Both the position numbers and the translations under genes were made by a program. The notes beneath the pieces are model-generated. The model saw nothing but the letters and a program-made list of their open reading frames with translations, made no database searches and had not been told where the DNA came from. Of a stretch of DNA of 64,000 bases, positions 9,782 to 18,994 are shown piece after piece. Every line of letters starts with the position of its first letter. Within the stretch, counting starts at the first letter, position 1. Location of the stretch: assembly GCA_964623625.1 (NCBI GenBank), contig CAZUUJ010000012.1:3158-67157 (forward strand), written 5' to 3'. The stretch is from CAZLGM01 sp964623625 (lineage in GTDB: Bacteria; Desulfobacterota; Desulfobulbia; Desulfobulbales; Desulfocapsaceae).

Positions 9782-10786
9782 TTATTCGTGCCTCTGAAAC
9801 CACTGCCAAGCCGTTTCCACTATTCTTTCAAGATCAGCATATTGGGCCTGCCAATTTAAAACTTTCTTGGCTTTTACCGCTGATCCCACGAGAACCGGTG
9901 GATCACCTGCTCGTCTGTCTGAAATCCTAAACCGAATATCAACTCCCGTCACCCTGCGACAGACATCAATTACCTCTTCTACGGAAAAACCGTTGCCATT
10001 TCCCAAATTATAGACTTCCGCACCAACCATCTCTTTATCTAGCAATCTCTCCATTGCAGCAATATGCGCAGTACAGATGTCTGATACATGAATATAATCT
10101 CTTATGCATGTGCCGTCAGGCGTATCAAAATCATCACCAAAGATATTGAGTCGCGTATCAGAGGGATCACCACCCCTGTGAATCCGAAGAGCTTCAAGCA
10201 GCACAAGGGGAATCAGATGGGTCTCAGGATGATGACGCTCACCCAGTACTCCTCTAGGATCACAACCCGCCGCATTAAAGTAGCGTAAAGAGACACTCTT
10301 TAATCCATATGCGGTGCCATAATCGGCCAGTATTCCTTCAGTAAACAGTTTTGTCCGGCCATATGGATTAATCGGCATTTGAAGACAATCCTCATCAATG
10401 GGTACTTGCTCTGGAATTCCATATGTGGCACATGTCGATGAAAAAACCAGTTTATCCACACCGGTATCGAGCATGATATTGAGCAGGTTTCGAGTACCAA
10501 TGACATTATTTTCATAGTAATCGCGCGGTTTTCTAACCGATTCGCCAACATATGCCAACGCACCGAAGTGCATGACAACGTCGAACGATCGATTGCCAAA
10601 CAACTCGACCAAATCTTGAGGGTTTCGAAGATCTCCCTTTATAAACTCTCCGGCAATGACCATTTTACGAGATCCCTGGGAAAGATTGTCAAAAGTGGTT
10701 ATTCGATCCCCTCTTTCCTGAAGCATCTGTACCATGTGTGAACCGATATACCCTGCTCCACCGGTCACAAGCACCGAAACACCCAT
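9782..10786 (-). CDS. galE: UDP-glucose 4-epimerase
   Basis: Interconverts UDP-glucose and UDP-galactose using bound NAD. The 334-residue protein has the GalE hallmarks: VTGGAGYIGSH (Rossmann loop, residues 9-15), SSTCATYG with the catalytic Ser/Thr, PYGRTK with Tyr142 and Lys146, LRYFNAAGCDPRG, IFGDDFDTPDGTCIRDYIHV and VYNLGNGNGFSV. These are typical GalE rather than UDP-GlcNAc 4-epimerase sequences, though substrate breadth cannot be judged here. It lies 34 bp downstream of a GT4 gene and probably supplies UDP-Gal to the local glycosyltransferases. Confidence 0.93.
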   Translation of the reverse strand: MGVSVLVTGGAGYIGSHMVQMLQERGDRITTFDNLSQGSRKMVIAGEFIKGDLRNPQDLVELFGNRSFDVVMHFGALAYVGESVRKPRDYYENNVIGTRNLLNIMLDTGVDKLVFSSTCATYGIPEQVPIDEDCLQMPINPYGRTKLFTEGILADYGTAYGLKSVSLRYFNAAGCDPRGVLGERHHPETHLIPLVLLEALRIHRGGDPSDTRLNIFGDDFDTPDGTCIRDYIHVSDICTAHIAAMERLLDKEMVGAEVYNLGNGNGFSVEEVIDVCRRVTGVDIRFRISDRRAGDPPVLVGSAVKAKKVLNWQAQYADLERIVETAWQWFQRHE

Positions 10787-10820
10787 TTTCCCTCCAATTA
10801 TCAGGCACCGGTCAAAACAA

Positions 10821-11975
10821 TCATTGCAGTACTTCTTTGTAACATTGGATCATCTGCACTGCCAGGCCTGGCCAAGTATAGTGTTTTGTTATCCAGGCCT
10901 TTCCGTTTTCACCGTAGTGTGCCAATCTTTCGCTGTCGAAAAAGAGATCCTGTAGAGTTCTTTGTAACGCATCCGGTTTTACGACTAATCCGGCCCTTGA
11001 CTCACTGACGACATATGCTGCACCAACCTCCTCCGTCACGACAACAGGCAGAGAACGAATCATCGCCTCCAGCACTGTATTGCCGAAATTTTCGGAATAA
11101 GAGGGTAGGACAAAGATTCCGGCGGCAGCAAACAACGCCTCTTTATCAACCCCTGAAACAGACCGAGTGATAAAAGAAACACGGTTATGCAACGCCAACT
11201 CATCCACTTTTTTCATCAATGTGGTTAAATAATCTTCCTCATCATTCCCGGCAATAACCAAAGGAATAGTTGTTATTTTCGACCAAGCTTCAAGCAGACG
11301 ATCCAATCCTTTTTTCCAACTAATACGGCCTAAAAAAAGCACATACGGCTTTTGTTGAATAACACCTACAACATCCTCCGCCACTTCTTCTTTCGTCCAT
11401 TGAATCGGTTCCTCAACACCATTTGGTATTTGGTAAATATGAGCGGTATCAAGCCGAAGTTTTCGTATTTCTTGAGCCTCCAGTGCGGATGTGACGTGGA
11501 GACCAGCTGCGTATTGAATATTTTTTTTTTCAATTAATGTAATCCAGGCAGTCTTCAGCCACCTGCTTTTACGTTTGATCAAATCACTCACCAACATTCC
11601 CCTCGGAGAAAGAAGATAGGGAATGCCCTTTCTTCGAGCAATACGTGCTGCGGCCCAAGTCGGCCAGAGAAACACAGAGTGCAAATGAACCAAGTCAAAA
11701 CCAACCATTTTTTCCTGAAAAAACGACATCATTGATGGAGAGTAATATAAACGTCGACCAACTTTACTCTGAAAATACCAGACAAATACGCCGTCAAGAT
11801 CAACAGGCTCATTTAAAGCCACGTTACTGTTGTATGGGCCATCAACATTGGTTGTGGCCACATGAATTTCATGACCCGAAGCAGCAAGGGCTCTGCATAA
11901 ACCATGTACCGAATAAATCGGGCCACCATATCGGATTGCCGGAAGATAGCTTGGAACCACGTGAAGAACTCTCAT
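10821..11975 (-). CDS. Glycosyltransferase family 4
   Basis: A 384-residue GT-B glycosyltransferase. The N-terminal domain starts MRVLHVVPSYLPAIRYGGP and contains DLVHLHSVFLWPT and LLSPRGML. The C-terminal domain has PNGVEEP, VLFLGRISWKKGLDRLLEAW, and the nucleotide-sugar signature FVLPSYSENFGNTVLEAM with the E-x7-E type arrangement. It resembles transferases of the WcaI/ExpE7 kind; donor and acceptor cannot be told. Start ATG at 11975. Upstream (12045-12288) an inverted-repeat element separates it from the methyltransferase gene, so it may begin a transcription unit running to at least 4217. Confidence 0.87.
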   Translation of the reverse strand: MRVLHVVPSYLPAIRYGGPIYSVHGLCRALAASGHEIHVATTNVDGPYNSNVALNEPVDLDGVFVWYFQSKVGRRLYYSPSMMSFFQEKMVGFDLVHLHSVFLWPTWAAARIARRKGIPYLLSPRGMLVSDLIKRKSRWLKTAWITLIEKKNIQYAAGLHVTSALEAQEIRKLRLDTAHIYQIPNGVEEPIQWTKEEVAEDVVGVIQQKPYVLFLGRISWKKGLDRLLEAWSKITTIPLVIAGNDEEDYLTTLMKKVDELALHNRVSFITRSVSGVDKEALFAAAGIFVLPSYSENFGNTVLEAMIRSLPVVVTEEVGAAYVVSESRAGLVVKPDALQRTLQDLFFDSERLAHYGENGKAWITKHYTWPGLAVQMIQCYKEVLQ

Positions 11976-12044
11976 GGTTTATTTCAATTTCTTATGATTA
12001 TCAGACCACATGCTTTTTTTCGGATGAACCTTTCATATCAATAT

Positions 12045-12288
12045 CCTGAATCCGTGAGCGACCATAGGAAGTACTCTTGGGGTGCATTCGATAGCGCTGT
12101 AGCTTTACTTGATTTAACTGATCAATAATAGTGAACTATATCGGTCAGTTAAATCAATTAAAGATGCAGTGCTAGTGGATGCCCCATAGGGCGAATCACC
12201 TTTTTTGGTTAAAACAGCAGGGTCAAATAATATCATATTATATCAGTGCATTACCAACTCAAACAACGATTTTCTTCACGGATTCAGG
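12045..12288. mobile_element. Non-autonomous inverted-repeat element with IS1380-type ends (MITE), 244 bp
   Basis: The element starts CCTGAATCCGTGA at 12045 and ends with the exact reverse complement at 12276-12288. It is bracketed by the 5-bp direct repeat AATAT (12040-12044 and 12289-12293), the expected target duplication. The 13-bp ends match the termini of the IS1380-family element at 25706-27353. It carries no protein frame. Internally it is a fold-back: a 15-bp inverted repeat (TTGATTTAACTGATC and its near-complement) at about 12110-12155 joins a short left arm and a long right arm. A diverged solo arm lies at 45878. It fills the 330-bp gap between the genes at 10821 and 12307. Confidence 0.88.
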
Positions 12289-12306
12289 AATATTATTAAA
12301 TTGAAC

Positions 12307-13041
12307 TTATTGTAAGGATCTCAATTTTGTCCGAATACCCTTTGCTATTGTAATAAAAATCGGCGGTGTGATGGCTAACAGCACACTTCTAATAAACGGT
12401 AAGACACGCTTTACTGATCGTTCTTCTACTCCATTTTGATACTTGTCAACCCAAAATTTCTGGTGGGGAACAATAAACTTTTCCATTGATTTCTCTTTTC
12501 TGGCAACAGTCCATATAATAACATCAAGAGATTCCCACGGACTTTTGAGTGGAATCCCCGTTGATGAACTGTATTTGACATAAACAATTGTAAATCCATT
12601 GAGCTTAAAAGCCTCCGTTATAAGTTCGGGGCTAAAAGTATGAAATCCATGGTAATAATAACCACGTACAGGTGTATGTAAAAAAAAGTGTCCTCCAACT
12701 TTTACCATACGCATACAATTTTCTAACGCTTGTCTTGTATCAAAGATATGTTCAAGAGTTCCGACATCGATTATCGTCCCGTATTTCTCATACTCCTCTT
12801 TAGGTATGGTACAATTGAAATCATGTTTGTGGTTTGCTCGTTCGTCAAACAAGTCGGTAATATCAATATCTTTTAAACCTTTATTTTCCAAAAGTGCTTT
12901 CATATCCGGAAAATCATAGTCATGTGGAATATTTTTACCGTAGATATCCTGATAACCTAGAATTAATAGCGGTTCGGAAAAAAATGAAGGCAAGTTAAAA
13001 ATTTCTCTATAGAATGGTATGTGTTTCTTTAAAATGGCCAT
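12307..13041 (-). CDS. Divergent methyltransferase-like protein
   Basis: A 244-residue protein. The recognisable part is the second half of a class I methyltransferase domain: GTIIDVGTLEHIFDTRQALE, the motif IV region with the E-H pair, then CMRMVKVGGHFFLHTPVRGY and FHTFSPELITEAFKLNGF. A canonical glycine-rich SAM loop is not obvious in the N-terminal third (LLILGYQDIYGKNIPHDYDF may be a degenerate version), so activity is uncertain. Similar proteins occur in polysaccharide loci next to FkbM methyltransferases, as here (13173). It is separated by 130 bp from the FkbM gene and by the MITE from galE's operon. Confidence 0.65.
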   Translation of the reverse strand: MAILKKHIPFYREIFNLPSFFSEPLLILGYQDIYGKNIPHDYDFPDMKALLENKGLKDIDITDLFDERANHKHDFNCTIPKEEYEKYGTIIDVGTLEHIFDTRQALENCMRMVKVGGHFFLHTPVRGYYYHGFHTFSPELITEAFKLNGFTIVYVKYSSSTGIPLKSPWESLDVIIWTVARKEKSMEKFIVPHQKFWVDKYQNGVEERSVKRVLPFIRSVLLAITPPIFITIAKGIRTKLRSLQ

Positions 13042-13172
13042 ATATTGTTCTCAGTCTCTCTCATTTTCTTGACAGCCAAAAATAAAAAATTTCAGGCTTC
13101 GATATACGATCCCCATATTTGTTTCTGAGGACAAATCAGAAAACTCCGTCACAATAAAAGAAGTGTATGGCT

Positions 13173-13904
13173 CTAATCTCTTCGTCCAAACAAAGCAGTA
13201 CACCAGGCTAACGTATTTTGCTGTCGCTCTTTTTCATATAGATCGATTAAATAATAACCTTTTCTTCTTAACAAACTTAAAAGTTCATCTGAAGATGCCT
13301 GTCCTTTATACATTTTCACAAAATTGATTTCCACCAGAACAAATCGAATCAAACCATGCTCAAGGGCATTTGCGCCTCCTGATAACACTTCAAGATCATA
13401 ACCTTGAGTATCTATTTTTAGTAAATCGATTTTCCCGATTCCTTTTTTACTAAGAAAATAATCCACTGTTTCTACCTTGACAGTTTCTCTACTCCTTTCG
13501 ACTACTTTCCGGAAACGATTTTCACGATCCTGGTCCATAGCTAAAAAAGAACTCAGATTTGCTTTATTGTAGTTTATAAATTCAAGCTCTTTTGCCTCAC
13601 TACCAAGCGCGTAATTATATAAATTTACTCTTTTTGTATATTTCTTTGAGCTTAATATTTTAAAGGTGCTCTCCGAAGGCTCAAAAGAGAATATACAAGG
13701 ATCTTGAAAAGCCTTTAGCAGATTATCTATAGTTTGCCCGATATTAGCACCAACATCCAAACAAACAGGTGACTCTGTCTTGAGTAAGACCTTTAAGTCA
13801 GCAAAAAGATTAATCCCAGAGATAACACTTACGTCATTCCGAATCACTTTTAGATTCATATGAGCTAAGAACCCATTAATGATTCTTTTCAATAAACTCT
13901 TCAT
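13173..13904 (-). CDS. FkbM family methyltransferase
   Basis: Predicted O-methyltransferase of about 243 residues. CLDVGANIGQTIDNL is motif I, FSFEPSESTFKIL follows, and KIDLLKIDTQGYDLEVLSGG is the diagnostic FkbM block. FkbM enzymes methylate hydroxyls on polyketides or sugars; here a sugar in the surface glycan is most likely. The frame opens with TTG at 13928, but the ATG at 13904 removes eight poorly conserved residues and is preferred; neither has a clear Shine-Dalgarno site. A second FkbM gene lies at 23881. Upstream is the 143-bp inverted-repeat element at 13981. Confidence 0.82.
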   Translation of the reverse strand: MKSLLKRIINGFLAHMNLKVIRNDVSVISGINLFADLKVLLKTESPVCLDVGANIGQTIDNLLKAFQDPCIFSFEPSESTFKILSSKKYTKRVNLYNYALGSEAKELEFINYNKANLSSFLAMDQDRENRFRKVVERSRETVKVETVDYFLSKKGIGKIDLLKIDTQGYDLEVLSGGANALEHGLIRFVLVEINFVKMYKGQASSDELLSLLRRKGYYLIDLYEKERQQNTLAWCTALFGRRD

Positions 13905-13980
13905 ATTTATGTTTTTTGAGTTTAACAAATCAAGATTCCACCAAAGGTGCCTGTCACATTTCTTGCCTACAACTCTATCT

Positions 13981-14123
13981 AGTGCCCATCCAGAAACGGC
14001 CTTTTTCTCCTAACTCTTCGTTGCAGAGAAAAATTTATCCTCGGAATATCACTTATATGCCTGTGGTAAATTTTTCTCTACGCCTCGATTTAGAAGAAAA
14101 ATTCTCGTTTCCGGATGGGCACT
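13981..14123. mobile_element. Small inverted-repeat element (MITE-like), 143 bp, different family
   Basis: Termini AGTGCCCATCC at 13981 and its complement ending at 14123 extend as an imperfect inverted repeat of about 18 bp (one A/G difference, then GAAACG). A second, inner, perfect 12-bp inverted repeat (GAGAAAAATTTA and complement) makes the element fold back on itself. It is bracketed by the 4-bp direct repeat ATCT (13977-13980 and 14124-14127). The right copy of that repeat overlaps the TAG stop codon of the glycosyltransferase gene at 14126, so insertion occurred exactly at the gene's end. No coding capacity. The ends do not match the IS1380-type termini seen elsewhere in the window. 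Confidence 0.8.
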
Positions 14124-14125
14124 AT

Positions 14126-15301
14126 CTAAGAAGAAACAACCGATCTGACTGCAAAAACTGTCCCTTCAACAGCTTTTTCAACGGAATAGTCTTTAAGAAC
14201 AATTTTCTGAGCGTTATTTCCCATCGTTTTCCTCTGGCCAGTATCAGAAGCTATCTTGACCATTTTATCTGCAAGAGCCTGCAAATCGCCAAAAGGAAAA
14301 AGAAAGCCTGTTTTTCCATCGACAATCAAATCCGGCCCACACCCGGCCCGATCACTGACTATTGCCGGAAGACCACATACCATCGCCTCATTCACTACCA
14401 GCCCCCATGTCTCATTATAATCGGATGATAATAGAAGACAATCGGCCGCGACATATGCCTTGGTGATTTCTGTTTGATTAAGAAAACCAATAAAGCTTAC
14501 CGGCAGATCTTTTTCCGCTACGCGACTCTTTGCAATATCCATTAACTCTCCGGTCCCTACAACCAGAAGGTGTAAATCAAGATGATGTTGTAAAGCTATT
14601 TCCAGTGCAGACAATTGATCAAGAATTCTTTTTTTTTCTTCCAGCTTTCCGATATAAAGAAAACAGACGGCTTCCTGAGGAATATTCCATTTCTTTCTTA
14701 GTTCATTCTTCTGACTTCTCGCCTCTTTTACCTGCTCAAACAACCTGCCATTCTCAACAAAATGGGGACAATTAAAAAGCCTGCCAGACTGAACTCCATA
14801 TTGACGGTAAAATTGCAGATTTGCTTTACCAACGGTCAAGAAACCATGATAAAAAGGGAGTAGCAGGAATCTGTGAATAAACCGAACCAGTCTTGTTCTC
14901 GGTTTCATGCCGTTTGAATCGCCCCTGACCAGTCGAGGAATACGGAGAACATGACACCAGAGAAGTGCCTGTATCAGCGGTAAAGCGTGCCAACCGGTCA
15001 AAATGACAATATCAGGTTTTTCTTGTTTTAATACGAAAAAAAGATGTTTCACATTACTTGAAAAAAAATTGCCAACACCCGGATAAGCTTTTCTGTTTTC
15101 TAATATCGTATAATCATACCCTTTAAAGAGTGGGATATCCCACTGAAAACTGATGCCAAAACCGGTCCCCTGAGCTTCCTGGTCGGGTACACAACCATAC
15201 AGCACTTTCACCTGGAATTTTGGACTCTTTGATAGCTCACGATACCAAGGGACATGATACTGGATTGGATGGGTGGCCAAGATGATGACTTTTATTCTCA
15301 A
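14126..15301 (-). CDS. Glycosyltransferase family 4
   Basis: A 391-residue GT-B enzyme. N-terminal ATHPIQYHVPWYREL, then PDIVILTGWHALPL. The C-terminal domain has FLYIGKLEEKKRILDQLSAL, VSFIGFLNQTEITKAYVAAD and the signature LLLSSDYNETWGLVVNEAMV. The ATHPIQYHVPWY opening is typical of a GT4 subgroup in exopolysaccharide loci. The start is a TTG at 15301 overlapping the TGA of the upstream glycosyltransferase (TTGA), suggesting translational coupling. The stop abuts the inverted-repeat element at 13981. Donor sugar unknown. Confidence 0.86.
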   Translation of the reverse strand: MRIKVIILATHPIQYHVPWYRELSKSPKFQVKVLYGCVPDQEAQGTGFGISFQWDIPLFKGYDYTILENRKAYPGVGNFFSSNVKHLFFVLKQEKPDIVILTGWHALPLIQALLWCHVLRIPRLVRGDSNGMKPRTRLVRFIHRFLLLPFYHGFLTVGKANLQFYRQYGVQSGRLFNCPHFVENGRLFEQVKEARSQKNELRKKWNIPQEAVCFLYIGKLEEKKRILDQLSALEIALQHHLDLHLLVVGTGELMDIAKSRVAEKDLPVSFIGFLNQTEITKAYVAADCLLLSSDYNETWGLVVNEAMVCGLPAIVSDRAGCGPDLIVDGKTGFLFPFGDLQALADKMVKIASDTGQRKTMGNNAQKIVLKDYSVEKAVEGTVFAVRSVVSS

Positions 15302-16500
15302 TGCGTATCCCGCCTTGCTGCTCGGGTATGGATTTTATGTAATATATTCACAACATTTTCACGATATGACTCCCAGGAATAATCCTGAGCTGCCTGTCGT
15401 GCAGCCGGAGAAGCTTTTATAAGCTTTGCAGAATTTTGCACAAGATCTTTTATTCGTTTCTTGATGGCCGATTGTTCACACGGGACAATCCAACCGGATT
15501 CGGGGTGCTGTTCAACAATACATTTAGCTCCTACCCGATCAGAGACAACAGCCGGTAAACCTACTGCCATTGCTTCTGGAACAACCATTCCAAATGAGTC
15601 GAAACGAGATACTAATAACAGGCAATCATGTTTTTTAATTTCTTCAAACAGAAGCTTTTGCGACATAAATGACAACATGGTAACATTCAACATTTGTTCA
15701 GCTCTCTTGACAAAGCTCTCATCAACACTTCCGCCGATAAGCGTTAATTGAGCATTAATCCCTTCATTCTGTAAATCAGCAAAGACATCTAAAAGCAAAT
15801 CAATCGATTTGTGTTTGCTGAATGAACCGATAAAGAGAAAACGAATCTGTTTTCCTAATTTCTTATGCCGAAGAGCAATTTGAGGAAGATCGGCTCCCAA
15901 AGGGACCGGATATACTTTTTCGGCTGGCACACCAGCTTCACGATATGATTCAGCAGCCAGTTCCGAGCATGTTAACACGCCATCCGCTAATTCAATTTCT
16001 TCTTCTTTTCTTTTCCGTATCCAGGCAGGATTATTAATATTGGAAGAACCGAACCATTTTTCCTGAATTTTATAATGAATAGCCGCCGCATCAAGAACAC
16101 ATACAATACCTTTTGACCGTGCAACACGAAACGTCTTAAGAGCAGAGTTTTCATAACAGATGATCATATCCGGCTGTTGTGATTGTATCATCCTTGCCGT
16201 TAAGAAATCGTATGCGTGAAGAGTCTTATATACAACATCAAGATACAGTTTTTGGGGCAGACAGTAATCTGCCAGTTTGCGTAAAAGAGGGATAAAAACA
16301 AAGTGTTTACGCTTCTTTGCTGAAACCGGAATAGAATGTAACTGTTTATAATAAAGACCCCAAAAGCCTTTCTGCGGATTATGGAAATCAACAACAGGGA
16401 TACCGGACCACATACCGAAAAGTAATCCCTTATCCTCCAGTGCCCATGCTAGTTGGTATGAGTGCTGTAGCCCCGGATGAACAACTAGTACTTTTTTCAC
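15298..16500 (-). CDS. Glycosyltransferase family 4
   Basis: A 400-residue GT-B enzyme. It opens KKVLVVHPGLQHSYQLAWAL. ADGVLTCSELAAESYREAG, PVPLGADLP, IRFLFIGSFSKHKSIDLLLD and LLLVSRFDSFGMVVPEAMAV define the C-terminal donor domain. The start is GTG at 16500, overlapping the stop of the polymerase-like gene (GTGA), and its own stop overlaps the start of the next transferase. The three genes between 14126 and 17879 are therefore tightly coupled and probably act in consecutive steps of one repeat unit's assembly and polymerisation. Confidence 0.86.
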   Translation of the reverse strand: MKKVLVVHPGLQHSYQLAWALEDKGLLFGMWSGIPVVDFHNPQKGFWGLYYKQLHSIPVSAKKRKHFVFIPLLRKLADYCLPQKLYLDVVYKTLHAYDFLTARMIQSQQPDMIICYENSALKTFRVARSKGIVCVLDAAAIHYKIQEKWFGSSNINNPAWIRKRKEEEIELADGVLTCSELAAESYREAGVPAEKVYPVPLGADLPQIALRHKKLGKQIRFLFIGSFSKHKSIDLLLDVFADLQNEGINAQLTLIGGSVDESFVKRAEQMLNVTMLSFMSQKLLFEEIKKHDCLLLVSRFDSFGMVVPEAMAVGLPAVVSDRVGAKCIVEQHPESGWIVPCEQSAIKKRIKDLVQNSAKLIKASPAARQAAQDYSWESYRENVVNILHKIHTRAARRDTH

Positions 16501-17879
16501 CGTACCAATCCCTGACTGTCGACTTCCGGAACATCTCTCATTCTCCTCCTGGAAATGATCGATTGATGCTCATATTGTGCTATTATCAAAAGTGCCACAC
16601 AGAACCAGTAATAACTCGAAAGGACAGGATGAAAGAAAACCCCACTGCCGGAATGCACTCCATAAGCCATTATAGGAACAGTTAAAACAGAAGCCGCCCT
16701 GACAATCCGCTTGCCTCCGGTCATAGCCAAAAAGACAGACCAGAAGAACAATGCTATACGCATAGCCAAGCTGATCATCCATCCAATGATTCCCAACTCA
16801 AGAACAATCCGACCGGATTCTTCTTCGAAATGACCACCGACAGGCAACCAGGAAAATGGATAAAGATGCCTCACAAAGGCAGGAGAACCAAGATTTGCGG
16901 AACCACTTCCAAAACCAATAAGTCCTGAAACGTCAAAATAATGAAAGGCATTTGTGAACGCCGTTATCATACGATAATTATCCACATTACCCCCAAGGGT
17001 CCTCTGTTGCAAAGCGACCCAGGACTGATCCTGAATATAAAAGCTGATAATCAAGAGTAGTCCAAGTAGAGCCGTTATTCGCAATAGTTGAGCTAATTGA
17101 GTCAATCGGCATACTACAGCCATCATAGACATAATAAATATTGAGACCGCACTGATAACAATAACTGCCCGTGAACCGGTAACAGGCAACGCAGATATCA
17201 CAAAACCAAGGGATATTAAAAAAAGATGTGATCTGACTCCAAGGAGAAATAGTCCGACACCAAGTAATATTGTCACTTGCAAAAATGAGGCCATTCCTGT
17301 GATATACGAAAACGTGCCAAAGACTCGCACCAAATGCCTTTCACCAAAATAAGCTATACTCTCAAAACCGGTTACTGTCTGATTAATAAAACTGTCTGCT
17401 GGTGAAATAACCTGAAAAAAAGCAATTACACATACCGGAATAACGATAAACGGATAGAGCCTGACAAGTTGCGACAACAGGTTGTTGAGATTCATAAAAG
17501 CAATAGGCACTAAGACAATCAATCCCATATGGAGCAGGTGTGCCTTCACGCCCCATATCCCGACCAAAATACTTGGTAATGCCAGGTTGCCTGCTTCCAG
17601 TAACACCCAACTGATATAGAGAACAAGAAATATTTTGATCACCGGCAAGATCTGCACATTATCAGAACGGCGAATAAACGCTACGGCATAGATAAAAACG
17701 AGAAAGAGAAAAACATCTTTGACAATAAAAACAATCTGTTGGTATTGGGGAAGAATCCACTTCCGTATAGAACCGTCATATAAAAGGAGGACAAGGAACA
17801 ATCCCAGAAACCACCTCACTGTTCTCCTGTCCCTTTCAGGAAAGAGTTGTCTGGAAGATATTGGGAAATGAGATTTCAT
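16497..17879 (-). CDS. O-antigen polymerase/ligase-like membrane protein (Wzy or WaaL type)
   Basis: A 460-residue polytopic protein with about ten to twelve hydrophobic segments and a periplasmic-type loop near residues 285-350 (QRTLGGNVDNYRMITAF, later GHFEEESGRIVLELGIIGW). The G-H-x-E-E-x-x-x-R-x-x-x-E-x-G-x-x-G arrangement is typical of the long loop and following helix in Wzy/O-antigen ligase proteins. With the Wzx-like flippase at 27558 it would form a Wzy-dependent assembly route, acting on the outer face of the inner membrane. Sequence alone does not separate polymerase from ligase. Start ATG at 17879. Confidence 0.75.
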   Translation of the reverse strand: MKSHFPISSRQLFPERDRRTVRWFLGLFLVLLLYDGSIRKWILPQYQQIVFIVKDVFLFLVFIYAVAFIRRSDNVQILPVIKIFLVLYISWVLLEAGNLALPSILVGIWGVKAHLLHMGLIVLVPIAFMNLNNLLSQLVRLYPFIVIPVCVIAFFQVISPADSFINQTVTGFESIAYFGERHLVRVFGTFSYITGMASFLQVTILLGVGLFLLGVRSHLFLISLGFVISALPVTGSRAVIVISAVSIFIMSMMAVVCRLTQLAQLLRITALLGLLLIISFYIQDQSWVALQQRTLGGNVDNYRMITAFTNAFHYFDVSGLIGFGSGSANLGSPAFVRHLYPFSWLPVGGHFEEESGRIVLELGIIGWMISLAMRIALFFWSVFLAMTGGKRIVRAASVLTVPIMAYGVHSGSGVFFHPVLSSYYWFCVALLIIAQYEHQSIISRRRMRDVPEVDSQGLVR

Positions 17880-17896
17880 ATTACTCTGAAAGAGAG

Positions 17897-18916
17897 TTAG
17901 TTCTCATAGCGCCTAGTTTTCAGTTTTTTCCATCGCTTTTCAAAGAAATTGCTTTGGGACAGCAACTTGGAAAAGAACTTGTTTCTCACTATCCATTTAG
18001 GACCTTCTGCGGACATGTCACAACTCAGGCAACATCCCCGTTTTTCACCAGCAGATGCCAAGACCCGTCGTAAGGGAGCCAGGTCCCGATAATAGGTAAA
18101 AAGGTCATAGTCAGGCGTTGAAAGATCTCCGATAATTGCTTCCTGGTGTTGAGGACTGTCCGAGCGGGTTTGGCAACAGAGCATTGCTTTGCCATTGTAA
18201 TCGACTACAACATGACGCACAGGGGCCAGGCATATTGCTCTACGCCTATAATTATATAGTTTTGGTATATCAAGCAATCCGGCACGAGTGGAAATATTCT
18301 CCTGTGTAAAAAAAGGCACACCCATGTTGATAGATATGCTGCTACCGGTGAAAATATAATCCCTATGCCCGCTTTTAACAGCTGTCAGTCCTGTTTTTTT
18401 CTCAAATCTGGCCACAAAGGCATCTTCTGTTGCACTATCGTTTTCCTTCCCCTCAGGAAGATATAAATCCAGCAATAACCTGTCCAACCCAACAGATTCC
18501 AGTTTCCATATCACCTCAGCGTTGAGATAATCGGTATTACTAGTTACGCAAAGCAATGCATCAGGCAAAGCCTGTCGAGCTTTCTCAAGATTTGCCCAAA
18601 TAGATGGGTGAGCTAATGCCTCATGATACCGCGACCAGACAAGTGTTTGGTTGTATCCGATTGACTGTAAATTTTTAAGGATTTTATTATAAATATTATC
18701 GGACAGCAGCTGAGTTTCACTGCGCCTATCAATAAAAACATTGGGACAGAACCAGCAGGTCCGATTGCAGAAGGAATGATTCTCAATCTCAACCAGGTCA
18801 ACAAAGGTCGAAAACAGATCTCTTGCTCTTTCCAAAGAGATTTCCTGATCAAATATATCTTTTGGGAGTGCGTTTACAAACAAGAACTTTTTCAATATTT
18901 TAATATAATTGGCCAA
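17897..18916 (-). CDS. Radical SAM protein with SPASM-like C-terminus
   Basis: A 339-residue protein with the radical SAM cluster motif C50-x3-C54-x2-C57 (HSFCNRTCWFCPN). The C-terminal Cys set CLAPVRHVVVDYNGKAMLCC and GCCLSCDM fits a SPASM/twitch domain that binds extra iron-sulfur clusters. The local CxxxCxxC spacing and TLVWSRYHEALAHP region are like radical SAM enzymes in aminoglycoside and polysaccharide loci (dehydrogenation, epimerisation or deoxygenation of sugars). The only in-frame start near the N-terminus is TTG at 18916, with GAGG upstream. Substrate unknown; it would be an unusual sugar-tailoring step for a surface glycan. Confidence 0.75.
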   Translation of the reverse strand: MANYIKILKKFLFVNALPKDIFDQEISLERARDLFSTFVDLVEIENHSFCNRTCWFCPNVFIDRRSETQLLSDNIYNKILKNLQSIGYNQTLVWSRYHEALAHPSIWANLEKARQALPDALLCVTSNTDYLNAEVIWKLESVGLDRLLLDLYLPEGKENDSATEDAFVARFEKKTGLTAVKSGHRDYIFTGSSISINMGVPFFTQENISTRAGLLDIPKLYNYRRRAICLAPVRHVVVDYNGKAMLCCQTRSDSPQHQEAIIGDLSTPDYDLFTYYRDLAPLRRVLASAGEKRGCCLSCDMSAEGPKWIVRNKFFSKLLSQSNFFEKRWKKLKTRRYEN

Positions 18917-18994
18917 AGCGACACATCCCTCAAAACTTTATCTATCAATAATTATACATTGATATTATCTTGTTCAGTTCATTTTATAATCTCT

